Assembly (NCBI RefSeq): GCF_004210375.1
Contig: NC_134834.1
Coordinates: 149,515,009 to 149,579,008 of the forward strand
Origin: Tachypleus tridentatus
Lineage: Eukaryota > Arthropoda > Merostomata > Xiphosura > Limulidae
Direction: 5' to 3'
DNA: 64,000 bases
Below, piece by piece: positions 27,101 through 39,100 of the stretch. The position numbers were made by a program, and so were the translations under genes. Each line of letters opens with the position of its first letter. Within the stretch, counting starts at the first letter, position 1. Under the pieces are notes generated by a model that was not told the DNA's origin, made no database searches, and saw only the letters and a program-made list of their open reading frames with translations.

Positions 27101-30100
27101 GGTTTGTACTTGGAAAAAAAAAGCAATGTTTAAACAAAAACTGTTGCATGAGCCTAAAAGGTTTGGGAACCACTGATCCAAACAAATATTCTTACTCCTT
27201 GAATTTCCTAAAATTACCAAACATTTGCTCTAGTTCTTTTCTCTCAAAAACACACAAACAACTCACTAATTCATCATTCTTTTTGCCATTTTTACTGGAT
27301 TTTTGGTGGCATTGGTTAAAGGGAATGAGACCACAAACAAAGCAGTTTTCACTGGCAGTAGAGTCCTTGTGTATTCCCTATCTTAACAAGAATGAACTTT
27401 CCATGCAGTAATATATGTGCCAGGAAACAGACATATTATTAAGGTATTATCTTTGTTCATTTTCAATTATGAAAATGGTAAGACCAAAGGACAGAAATAT
27501 AAATTGTGCCATAGAAAGAGACATGTTCATCGAAGACAGATTTATTTTTCTATAATAGTGACTGACTTTTGAAATGGATTATCTTCAGGTGTGCCAAATG
27601 CTTTTGATTTAAAGGATTTTAAGGGGAGGCTTAATAAATATGTGAATCATAAGGACTGACTTTGAGTGTTTTAGTGTTCATAGTAATTTAACTGATGATT
27701 TGGCTTAAGTTTTCAAAATGTCCTTTGCTGTTTTTTAATGTTGTGTTATACCCACTGAGGCCACTGGTCATTTGTGAATCTTGTTGTTCACAAACACAGC
27801 TGTTCTCACAATGGTTTCATTGACAAGATTTCTTATATCATTTACAGAGCTTACCAAGAGTCACTCTCTACCTTTATTATGAAAAGTTCTAGTTTCAAAT
27901 ACCATTTTCAAAGTTTCCATACAGTTTCTAATAAAAGAAACTTTCACCTCAATCTGTTGCACTGAGTAGCAGCCTTCCCTCACCAAAATATTAGTTTCTA
28001 CACATTTCTCATGTGGCATTGTTTATTTGGGAGCCATTAATGTAACTACCACACTACAACGTAAGCTATCAACAACAATTCTATTCTGGTATAATATATT
28101 TTTGTATAAAGGGGAAAAAAAATTCCCTTAATACTTTATATCAATTCTATGCACTGATTCCATCATTATTTCTTTTGTTTTAATTTGTACCCACCTTACT
28201 TTATTATTAAAGTTGTATTACTTGACCCTTAACTGGTAGGATAAAATATCTATAAGTGGTGGCATGAATCAAAGTAACCTATGTTTAATAAACTCAAAAT
28301 GTACTATCTCTATAACACGGTGGGATCAGAATGACCCACAAACAACTACAGCAGTAAAAAAACAATACATTTGCTCTGCTCACATTTAACAAGTGATTGA
28401 GAATATAGTACATAAAATATCAGGTAGAGTGCAGCACAAGCAATGTTGGAATATCAACTAGAAAAATTGACCACCACCTTTTTTGACCACACTTTACAAC
28501 TTCACAGTTGAAAATTTGTTTTTTGCACTCTTATACCTTCTACCAAAACTTCCAAGTAACTAATTAGTAAAATTAAATGTGAAATGTAGTTAATCACTAC
28601 TTACTACATTCTGGTATTTGTCCACTCCACTGACCATTACCCTGGCAGGTTAATGTTTCTTGACCAATCAAGTAGTAGGGACTATCACATGAGAACCGTA
28701 AAGTAGCTCCTTCTATCATATTGCCACTAGGAGCATTCACTTTCCCGTGTTCTGGAGATGAAACCTTGGCACATTCTCGAACTATAATGTAGAAGTTACT
28801 TTTTATTTAGTACACAGTTTAACAAATACCACTTTATTTATTTAATCACAATGTTTTTTAATATAATTTAAGAACAAGCCAGTCTGGGTAATAAAATAAT
28901 TGAAAAATACAGTGTTTTGTGAATGGTATTCACAATACCTAAAGGGGAATATTTTTAAACTACAATACACTGTCTAACATACAGTATAACATTGGAAATA
29001 GTGTGTTATTTAGTTAGATGTATGTTGTAATTTTCTGTTCATTAGGAATGTATATTATTTTCAACATCACCAGTTTTGATGTGTTGTAAACTGATAAATT
29101 ATTGAATCTATTTCATTGTATACTTGCTATGTTATTAAGTTGTTCCACATTATAGAGAAGTGATTAACTTTGTATTTAATACAGAAATGACCACATTTGT
29201 TACCTTTATCAGAGAGATAATACAGGCCAAAGAAGAACAACTAATGTTAAGCTTTACCATTACCCTCAGACACAGAATTAAAGTAAGTTTGTATATGTAA
29301 GAAATTCAATTCCTTCCTGTATATAACAAACAAAAGTACCTGTCCCCACTGATGAGACAAGTTTATGTTAATCTATTGATTTAAATTACTTCATGGACTT
29401 TAAAAAGGTTAATTGTGTTACACTCTTGGTTTCACTGAGAACCAAGTCTCTGAGTAACTTATACCATCCACTGCAGAAAGTAATTGTTGTTTATTTCATT
29501 CGTGCTAAGAACCGTTCAATAACATACAGTAAATTTACAATTTTATTCTTTATGTTACATTTTGAAATATAAATTATAGTGTGATTAATTCTTAACAATT
29601 TAGTGTAAAATATCCTGTTGAAACAAAATTGGATATCAAAATTATTTGTATTTATTCTCCCAGCATTTCAGTAGTGAATGTTGAGTTTTGTCTGTGTGCA
29701 CAGCTTTTCAAATGGGAGATAAATGAACATTCAGATGGACACCATGGTTCCAAGTATATACAAGATGTATTTTGTATTGTGTTTACCTAGTGGTACATCC
29801 TTGGATACTTACTCTACTAGAGTATTAAGCTGTGTACTTTAACTCAGTGAGTTACCATATTTTGTTTTAAATTAAATTTGTGTTTTCTTTTTTTACCTGT
29901 AATGCTATAGTTTTATGTATATACTAAGCTGGTTTCTGGTATTTACCATAAAAAATTATTATAAACTAGTGGCACGGGTGATATGTGCTTATAGATCTAT
30001 AGTGTAACATGTTCAGGTACTTACTACATTTGGGTGGAAAGCTACTCCACTGTCCATTAGGAAGACAAGTAATCTGTGTGACACCTTTAAGCTTGAACCC

Positions 30101-33100
30101 TGGTGAACAGCTGTAGTCAATAGTTTTTGGATTATTTGGTGGGTTTCTAACTTCCTGAACTTGAGAATCCGATGGAAGAAGAGGACAGCCTGGGAAGATA
30201 CCAATATAATTATTGTTGTAAAAGTAAGAGAGGGAAAAATAAACTTATTAAACTTGCTATATAAAACAATTGATAGTTCAAGTATGGAACTCTCCAGTAG
30301 TTAGTTTTACCATCATAAGTGTTCAAACAGTTCACATATTATCATTATTATTATTAGATGCCTTTTCACAGTGACAGTACTATGTACCAGTAGTTGATTT
30401 TATTTAAATAGAGGACTTGTTACATTTTTTTAAGATTTGCATATCTTAATACTGTAGTATGTCACCTCAGATGTAAGCCATGAAGTTAAAGGCAAAATGT
30501 TTGGCATATATATATACACGTTTATTTCTTAGTATTGAAGACAGTGATGTCATTAGAGTACATACACCTCTTTCTGAAGGAATATATCTTACAGTCCTTT
30601 CTGAAAAAATGGTGTCTTAATAGCACAGTTGTTAAATTATTAGATATAAAGGACAAGAAAAATTTCTGAACTGTTTAATATTGTACTGATAGCAGAGGAA
30701 CTTGCAGAGTTTTGTTTGATGGCTTTAAAACTGAAATAAATATATTTTAAAAACAATCTCTGCTTTAACAAAGGAAAGACTGAAGGAATAACTAATTCCA
30801 TTTGACCAATTATTTGTTAAACTTCCTGATATAATCTTTGTGCTTTAGTGTACTGAAATGTAGTCATGTCAACATAATTTATTTTAAATTGAAATTTGAC
30901 TTTGCCATTTTCTGTGATCACATTTGATGATGTAGGAAGTGGATATATAGGCAGTAAGTGTCCTGGGTTATCATTCATATAAATGGCTGTTAACCCTAAA
31001 GTACATTATAGACTCAAATAATAAATATATATTGTTACCTTTGAGAATTTCACAGTGCACCCCTTCATATCTGTCACGACAGGTACAAGCTCCTGTCCTC
31101 TGGTCACAGATACCTCCATTCTTACACTGACATTCTGAAAAATGTATACAAAATAATCACCTGCATTGTTATGCATGCACTGTAAATGTTTTATACAATA
31201 TAGTTCACAAAACCTCCATTCTAAAACTGATATATATGTATATTATAATAATAAAAACAAGCTCAAACAAAAATCAAAATGATCCCCAGTGTACAAGCTA
31301 TAATGTAGAATATAAAATATACCCTAGATTTTGGAGATGAATATGGAAGTAGGACCCACACTGTGGTGAGAATACAACATCCATCAGTCTTAACCTCTGT
31401 TTGCCAGTCTCATATGAAGAAATTCATAAATAATAAAATAATAAAAAAAAACAGAAATTAGGAGAGCAAGATGTGGGTGTTCAAGCCCACAATGTTCCAC
31501 ACTTGTCTTACCCTTCACTGCCTGCAGACAGCTGTGGGAAGGTGATTGCTTTCCAAAGTAAAGAAGAAACAATAATAATATAATTACTTATATTACTTAA
31601 TATAAGTAATAATAATAATAAAGCACTACCACTTTGGAAGTTATTAAGATAAAAAGAGTATAAATTAAAATATTTGTATGCATTTAACATTCCCAGTTCT
31701 TTCATATGCATAACAAACAAAAATACCTGTCCCCACTTACGAGAAAAGTTTAGTCTATTCATTTAAATTATTTCATGGACTTTTACAAGATTAACTCTCT
31801 TACACTCTTGGTTTTACTCAGAGTAGTCACCTTCCCACAATTGTCTAAATGTTTGTAATTCTTCTAACAGTTTGAATCGTGTGTGCAAAGTAATCTCAGA
31901 AATGTCTATCCTTATACTGACAGCTTGAACAATACGAAAATTATAATATAATACTAATTTGTAGACAAAGGTATAAATGTAGATAATACAAACATCCTGC
32001 TGATATCATATAAAAAAAAAGAAAATTCAGAACAAACATTAATTTTGTATACAATCCTAACTGAAATATGACTTACTCTGTTATGGGGGCATCTCAAACA
32101 CCTTTCTTGAAAATGATATGTATTTGCATTTCCAAAATAAACTGATTAAACAATTGCTTAAATCATATAACGTTTGGTATGGTAAAAGAAAGAATGATAG
32201 AGAGTGCCAATCTGGAAGAAATGTTATTTAAAAACCAATTATTGAAACAGTACTGGCAGATGGAAAGGAATGCAAGTCCAATTAGAGAAAATTGTAGCGA
32301 CTTCCTGATGTGAGACTATACCACACTTGGTGGAATCCTTCAACAGCTGTCTCCTACTGTATCATGCAAAGAACGTTACACAAACTGTCATATAATATTA
32401 ACAGATGATTGCTACACAGACTGTTATACTATACACAAATTAACCAGATAACGAAATAACATATTTCTTTACTAACGTTTACTAAAGGGCACGTTAGCTT
32501 CTGCTGTAGTTGACCTAACTTCAACCATAGTTTCAGAGAATAACGTAGGCCTAACTTACGTGGTGAATCTCTTCAGAATGTTTGGATCAACCGGTTCTCA
32601 GAAAAATAATTGCAATAGCTCACTTACTAACTCTTACAGAACTGAATAACATACTGATTCTCTGAACTGTTTTTGTTTTTGAATTTCGCACAAAGCTACT
32701 CGAGGGCTATTTGTGCTAGCCGTCCCTAATTTAGCAGTGTAAGACTAGAGGGAAGGCAGCTCGTTATCACTATCCACCGTCAACTCTTGGGCTACTCTTT
32801 TACCAACGAATAGTGGGATTGACTGTACATTATAACGCCCCCACGGCTGAAAGGGCGAGCCTCTTGACTGATTCCGGTATTTATACTGTACTCTTATTTC
32901 TACCTAGTACCAGAACTTTCTAGATTTTGAGTAACTGTTATAATTACCTTCCACTAGAAACAAACATCCAAATTAAAATATTAGAAACAGAATTTACATA
33001 ATACTTAACCGATTTGATAGCCAAATAAACCAGAAGAATGAAACTAAATCCTGGTAGCTAAACTAAGTAGAAGAACTGAAACTAACTCTTTATAACTAAA

Positions 33101-36100
33101 CTAACCAGAAGAGCTGAAACTATATCTTCGTGACTAAACAAACCAGAAAAACTGATACTTACCACCGCTACACCAAGTACCATATTTGTTAGGTGGACAA
33201 GTAACACAACTATCAAGACTAGCCTTACATTCTTGACATTGTTTGTACTTGGGACAAACATCTTTAGCCTCCAGGTCATCACATGGTTTACAATAAGGTC
33301 TCCATCGATAGAAGTACGTACATCTATAACAAACATCCAGAGCTATCAATAGCGCCGCCTTTTTGCCACCTTAATCACACATTTTTTTATATATTCAGAT
33401 AGAAAAAGTAACATGGAAACTGAGTGTTTTAGCTACGTTCAATATAACTTTACACTACAAAACATTAACAGCTAGTTACTACGTGTCCAGCTCTGTTTTT
33501 GAAAATTTTAGGCCTACATCTTAAAAATATTAAAGATACTGTGAAATTCAGCGTGTTTTTAAACATTTTGTTCAAAAACAAACGAGCTTATTTAGAAAAC
33601 TAAATATAATTGTAATAGCCCCTATTAAGTAACGTTTTAGCTGTAGTTCACTATAGAAGTTTTATTAATATTAATTATAAGAGCCGACCTTACAGAAAGT
33701 AATGGCCATTTTGGTCAAACGATAAAAGGGTTTAAGGCTTCTCTTCTACAATAATTTGGCCCGGCACGGCCAGGTGGTTAAGGTACTCGACTCGTAATCC
33801 AAGAGTTGCGGGTTCGAATCGTCGTCACACCAAGTATGCTCGCTCTTTAGATCGTGGGTCTGTTATAAAGTGACAGTCAATCCCACTATTCATTCTTAAA
33901 AAAAAGTAGCCCAAGAGTTGGCGGTGGGTGGTGATGACTAGCTACCTTCCCTCTAGTCTTACACTGCTAAATCAGGGACGGCTAGCGCAGACAGCCCTCG
34001 TGTAGCTTTGCGCGAAATTCTAAAAAACAAACAGGTCGTTCCGTGATTGATCAGACCTCAATTAACGAAAGTCGTAACAAATAGTTGTGTAACTCCCGGT
34101 TGCTGTGTGTTGAACCGTACTTCTGTTGTGTAACTCCCAATTAATGTGTGTTGAACCGTACTTATGTTGTGTAACTCCAAGCTACATTAACAGTTATAAG
34201 CCTACAATACTATATTGTAGGACATTCATAGTGCTATGTCATGGAACGTAAAGACCATTATAACCACTAAGGCTAATCTCTGCTAGATCAATATGATAAC
34301 ACTGCCTTATGAGGTCCTTCCTCCATAAAATTTGGGTCTGGTTCCGGATATTCGGGACCTCACTTGTATACTTTGATGTCTTTCTCGTGTTATTACGTTA
34401 TTGGAAAATGATGGTTGAAGTTATAATTTTCACACAAATGTTACTAGATGTTTATGTCTACATCAGCGTAAATAATAACGTCCGGAAAATTTACATAGAG
34501 TACTAGCTTAACAAGTTTATGATACATGTTTAGTCGTAATATACTAATTATATAGAAGTTGACTAATAAACTGTTGAATTCTCATCAATAGCTTCGGTCA
34601 TTGGAGGTCACAAGGTTACTAATAACATTTTCACAACAAACATCATGTCGCTTTTCATGTGTCTCTTTGGAAGTGTCCAGTCCTGTCGACACTATTTATG
34701 TTTTACTTGCCCAAGTTTTCGTGTATTGTACATTCTTACAACCAGTTGAAAGAACTACTTTCGTTTCCTCTCAAATTTATTTATTCACAATTTTCTCAAT
34801 AAGTTTTTATCTTAGACAGGATGTTTAAACTGTACTAGTGGTCACAGAATCCAATATCTTGTCCTAAGGTTAAATAACTTTATATATTGTACAAGGGCCA
34901 AGTGGTTACGAACTTCCAATATCCCTTGGTTCAAAGAACGTGGGGCAACTTACTGTTTCACAGGAACGTTGAACACATAGCCTGGATCTCCACACTTACA
35001 CTCGAACCTTGTTTCATCACACAAGCTCAGATCTACTCCTCTGGACTGAACTGGACGCATTTGTTGGGCTAGTAGCCCTAAAACTAAACCTGGAAAAGTA
35101 AATCCAAGATGTTAAAATTTGATAAGGAAATCATAAAACTATACATCATTTTCTAAGTTTGTCCAACTAAAGTGTCTAAAGGAAGTTACAAAAGCACAAC
35201 ATATCCAATGGACCATTTATAATTATATGATGATGGTTGTAACCAGGAGCAGCTAGACATTCCAAGCAGAAGGAACCAGCAATAAAAAACAAATAGAACC
35301 AGTGCGAGGGCCCTGCACCACCTAACCGGCTGGACCGGTTGATGCAGGTGCTTTCATTTGTGAGTGAAACCTCCAAAGACTGGGGAGTCACACGAGGTTT
35401 TGTCAGTTCATTTGAACAGTAAATGTTGGCCATTTACCCCCTCTTCATCTTCTTGCACCATGTAACCAAAATGGCTTGAAAACTCCATGAAGCAAATGAA
35501 GTTGCGGAAGTGACGTGTTTAAGTAAGCAAAAAAAGGAGGATGTTCCGCAAGTAAAAAACTTGTAGAAAACACAGCCTCATAAGGAATGACGCGGGTATT
35601 TGTGAAGAAAATATGTCTTGGTTCAAGACGTTTTCCGAACAACAAATGTCGCACTTTAACATAATAAAAATGTTTTCCCAACGGACATTTTTCAGCATGT
35701 TCTGATATTGTACGAAAGGTCTCTTCAGTTCTAAATATGAGAGATGTAATGTGCTTGAAATATTTTAACGTTCTTTTTTACGTTTACTCGTAGATTTCTA
35801 AAACTTGTTCATTTAGTGTTCATAGTAGCCTCAGCATCGGGCTCGGCATGGCCAGGTGGTTAAGGCATTCGACTCGTAATTCGAGGGTCACGGGTTCGAA
35901 TCCCCGTCACACCAAACATGCTTTCAATCGTTGGGGCATTATAATATGTAGGTCAATCTCGCTATTTATTGGTAACAGAGTAACCTAAGAGTTGGCAGTG
36001 GGTGGTGATGACTAGCTGCCTTCTCTCTGGTCTCACACCGGTAAATTAGGGACGAGTAGCGCAGATATCTCTCATATAGCTTTGCGCGAAATTCAAAAAC

Positions 36101-39100
36101 AAACAAACAGTTTGAGTATTCTGAAAAAAAAAAGAAATTTTACTTGGTGGTAATGTTACTCTCATATTAACTACTGAAGAAAACATTTTCAGGAACTTAA
36201 ACGTACAGTTCTGGTCAAAATGTTTGCAACAAATAAAACCATAACTCATTTATTATTAAGATGGAATACAAATACTCTTGGCGCTATAAAACTGGGAAAT
36301 GCATGTTATATTAAACGTCTATGTATTAATTTGTATAATTCTACGGACATCGCGAACGATTCGTTTAAACAGCATGCAGTTTTATGACATAGCTGTAGAA
36401 AGATGTGTAACTCAGTATTTAACCTAGAACAAAACATCCTTACCACGACACATACAATCATAAAATATATATCAACTTATTATAAATATCTTCTTTAAAC
36501 TTATATCAGTTCATAATAAATATTAAGTACCTGGTTTGTCTTTCTTGTAGTCTAATAACTCCTCAAGGCGACGTGGCACGCTGTTCATGAAGTTATTGAT
36601 ATAATTTACCATCATTAATCTCAACTTGTCACTAGAAGGCGCTGAAGCTCAGCTACAGTAGCTAATTTAGGGTTGTAGTTAACGATTTACCGGATCAGTT
36701 ATGCTCGACAGCTTTCAATAGATTTACAATCTAGAGATTTTGCTGACCATGATTATTCTGCAAAGTCCTTCTGGTCGACATAATCCTGTACAATATTTAT
36801 ACTGTAGGCAGTGACACTGACATTCTGGAAGGCAAAGTTATTGCGAAACCTTGCCCTCGCATAAGGCAGAAATACTGTATACATTTGATGTTTATAGAAC
36901 GAGCCATTAACATTTCCCTAGAGGATATGAATCTATTTTTCCATATGAATAGCTTACTAAACAGGTACTGCACCACTTTCTGTATATTCCCTGTGGAAAA
37001 GACAGTTTTCTTTCATCTGTTCGCCAGGCAGACCACGAACACGAATCATATCATCAGTTTTAACAAACCAGAAATAGAACTGTTTGTTTTTTTTTTTGTT
37101 TTTTTTTAATTTCGCGCAACGCTACTCGAGGGCTATCTGCGCTAGCCGTCCCTAATTTAGCAGTGTAAGACTAAAGGGAAGGCAGCTGGTCATCATCACC
37201 CACCGCCAAATCTTGAGCTACTATTTTACCAACGAATAGTGGGATTGACCGTTACATTATAACGCCCCCACGGCTGAAAGGGCGAGCATGTTTGGTGCGA
37301 CAGGGCTTCGAACTTGCGACTCTCAGATTACGAGTCGAACGCCTTAATCCACCTGGCCATGCCGAGCCACTAGAAACATTGGTCGCTGTTTGTAAACTCG
37401 TTTTGTTGGAAGGTGTTTTTCGTGTAATATATTTCTCTTCCCCCCCTTCTTCATCTTACCTATTGTATCCAGACAGTCTTCATAACAACCAGCCAGTGAT
37501 AAACACACGTTTATGTGAGATTTCCGAACTCGCTGAATGGTGGCTATTGTCAAGCGTCTTCAAGCGACCCAGAAATAGAACTCATTAGAAAACTTGAACT
37601 GTCGCTAGTGTCGTAAACTATAAGTTGAATATACTATCTTGATCACAGTGAACGGGGTTAATTCTGATTTGAAAATAGCCTTTCTTACAAAACAGCCTTG
37701 TTTCGTCCGTCTTATATTCACGATTCTTCTGGTTACCCTAAAATGAATGTATCCATATCTTTCTTGTCGTAAGATGTCGCAAAACTTATTTCGAGCTTAA
37801 TGACCTACTCTATCATCTCGGGCAGTAGTTTATCGGCGTCTACTAGTATAATTTCCTGGATCGATCTTTTCTGTCGTCTGATGAATGTTCAGGATTATGG
37901 ACATAGTACTCTAGTGGTTCCCTACTGTTCTGTCAATGTACGTTTGTTTCATACCATTTCTAGACAGTCGAACAATTTGACGCTCTATAAGTTCTGGTAC
38001 GTGACGAGGTATGGTTCTACACCAAGTACAGAGAAACTGTCTAAACAAAGCATTAATCTGTTTCTAAAGAAAGTATTCCTAAATTACACTATTTTATATA
38101 AAACAAATGTAAATGTGTGTTGACGAATAAATGCTCTAAACAACTTATATAGATCAGAAAAACAACTCGTACGTGTTTGTCCAATCATGTGCTACCTTCT
38201 CTATTACTCTTGGCGCATTTACTTAATAACCACACCATACATGTAGATAATAACATCAAAATAGAATGTATGTAAACATTTTGGCCAAGACTGTATTAAA
38301 AACGTTTTTTTTTTTGTGATAGCTTAAGTGATAAGTCGAATTCTAGCAGATGAAGCTCTCCCAGCAATATAAATTAGAGCAGTAGGTTTGTAAGAACCCT
38401 GGCACCTGGTCTAGCCCATTAGATACCGCCAGATAATTCCACCAAGCAATAAAAATTGGTTTGGTTTGAATTTTACGCAAAGCCACACGCCAGATTCCCT
38501 AATTTACCTGCTACAGACTAGAGAAAGAGAAGCTTCTCAACACCACCTACCGCCAACTTTTGGACTATTCTCTGACCAACGAATAGTGTGATTGATCAAC
38601 ATCAAATAATTTCCTCACGAATGAAAGGGTAAGCATGTTCGGAAACGGGATTCAAACCCGCAACCCTTGAGTTTAGTGGCCTGAAAAACAATTTAAAAGT
38701 TTTTTACACGCATTAACGAATATTGGAGAATAGTTTCCTCTTTGTGTAATATTCGACCTGTTGGTTACATTACAGATTTCCACAACACCTCAACTCCAGT
38801 TTAAAATACATGTACGCTTTTCTTTTGTTTGTAGGCAAATTAAACTACTAGATTCGGTGCATGAAGTGTAAAGCAGTATACGAAAATACAAGAGAAAGTT
38901 TTGTAGTGTTAGACAGAGGAGCAAGATGTAACACAAGTTAAATTAGACTACTGTCCATTCACGAGTACAGAAGTCCATAAACGATGGGTCCTGGAAGAAT
39001 CATGTTTGATTCTACGGGAAGATGAACTGCTACACTTCCAGTTCTACTTGAATGATAGTTGAAGTCGTAATCAATGAAAGAGAAGGACAAAGCGGACCAA

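Larger units (their letters stand above)
18175..28604 (-). other. Factor C intron 6 (10.4 kb)
   Basis: The largest intron. In order: a 64-bp minisatellite split by a 5.3 kb LINE, an RT fossil (25745-25905), a Thr-like SINE (26332-26596), a LINE C-terminus remnant (27490-27665) and unassigned AT-rich DNA (24581-25744 and 27666-28604). Confidence 0.88.
31135..33162 (-). other. Factor C intron 3
   Basis: 2.0 kb with a second copy of repeat E, a partial repeat D and a Thr-like SINE that lacks its tRNA head. The rest is unassigned. Confidence 0.82.
36545..38200 (-). pseudogene. Tc1-like transposase pseudogene
   Basis: N-terminal helix-turn-helix: PELIERQIVRLSRNGMKQTY (about 37940-38010). Middle: FSNEFYFWFVKTDD, then GEQMKENCLFHREYTESGAV, where FSDE would carry the second catalytic Asp (here Asn). 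C-terminus: IVQDYVDQKDFAE, stop, SWSAKSLDCKSIES, corresponding to DWPA.SPDLNPIE, then MNSVPRRLEELLDYKK. Stops and frameshifts are scattered through it. The SINE-containing insertion splits it at 37082-37568. Confidence 0.82.
36206..38293 (-). mobile_element. Tc1-like DNA transposon, decayed, with nested insertion
   Basis: The ends are inverted repeats: TACAGTTCTGGTCAAAATG on the left and TACAGTCTTGGCCAAAATG on the right (reverse strand), each next to the TA target. The minus strand carries a broken transposase. Without the 501-bp nested segment (37082-37582, one target copy included) the element would be 1587 bp, a normal Tc1 length. A second, truncated copy lies at 49180-49830. Confidence 0.88.

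Noticed and set aside
35445..35681. 78-codon minus-strand frame upstream of exon 2.
   Set aside because: No homology recognised, no splice sites placing it in Factor C, and the known protein has nothing between exons 1 and 2.
35840..35910. Possible functional tRNA-Thr(CGT) genes at SINE heads.
   Set aside because: Each head continues without a terminator into the same ~190-bp SINE body and tail, and the stems carry mismatches. They are SINE heads.
37895..38123. Two similar ~70-residue open frames (37800-38123 plus strand; 49344-49550 minus strand) that look like a conserved small protein family.
   Set aside because: They are antisense to the helix-turn-helix region of two copies of the same Tc1-like transposon. 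The similarity comes from the transposon copies, not from selection on these frames.
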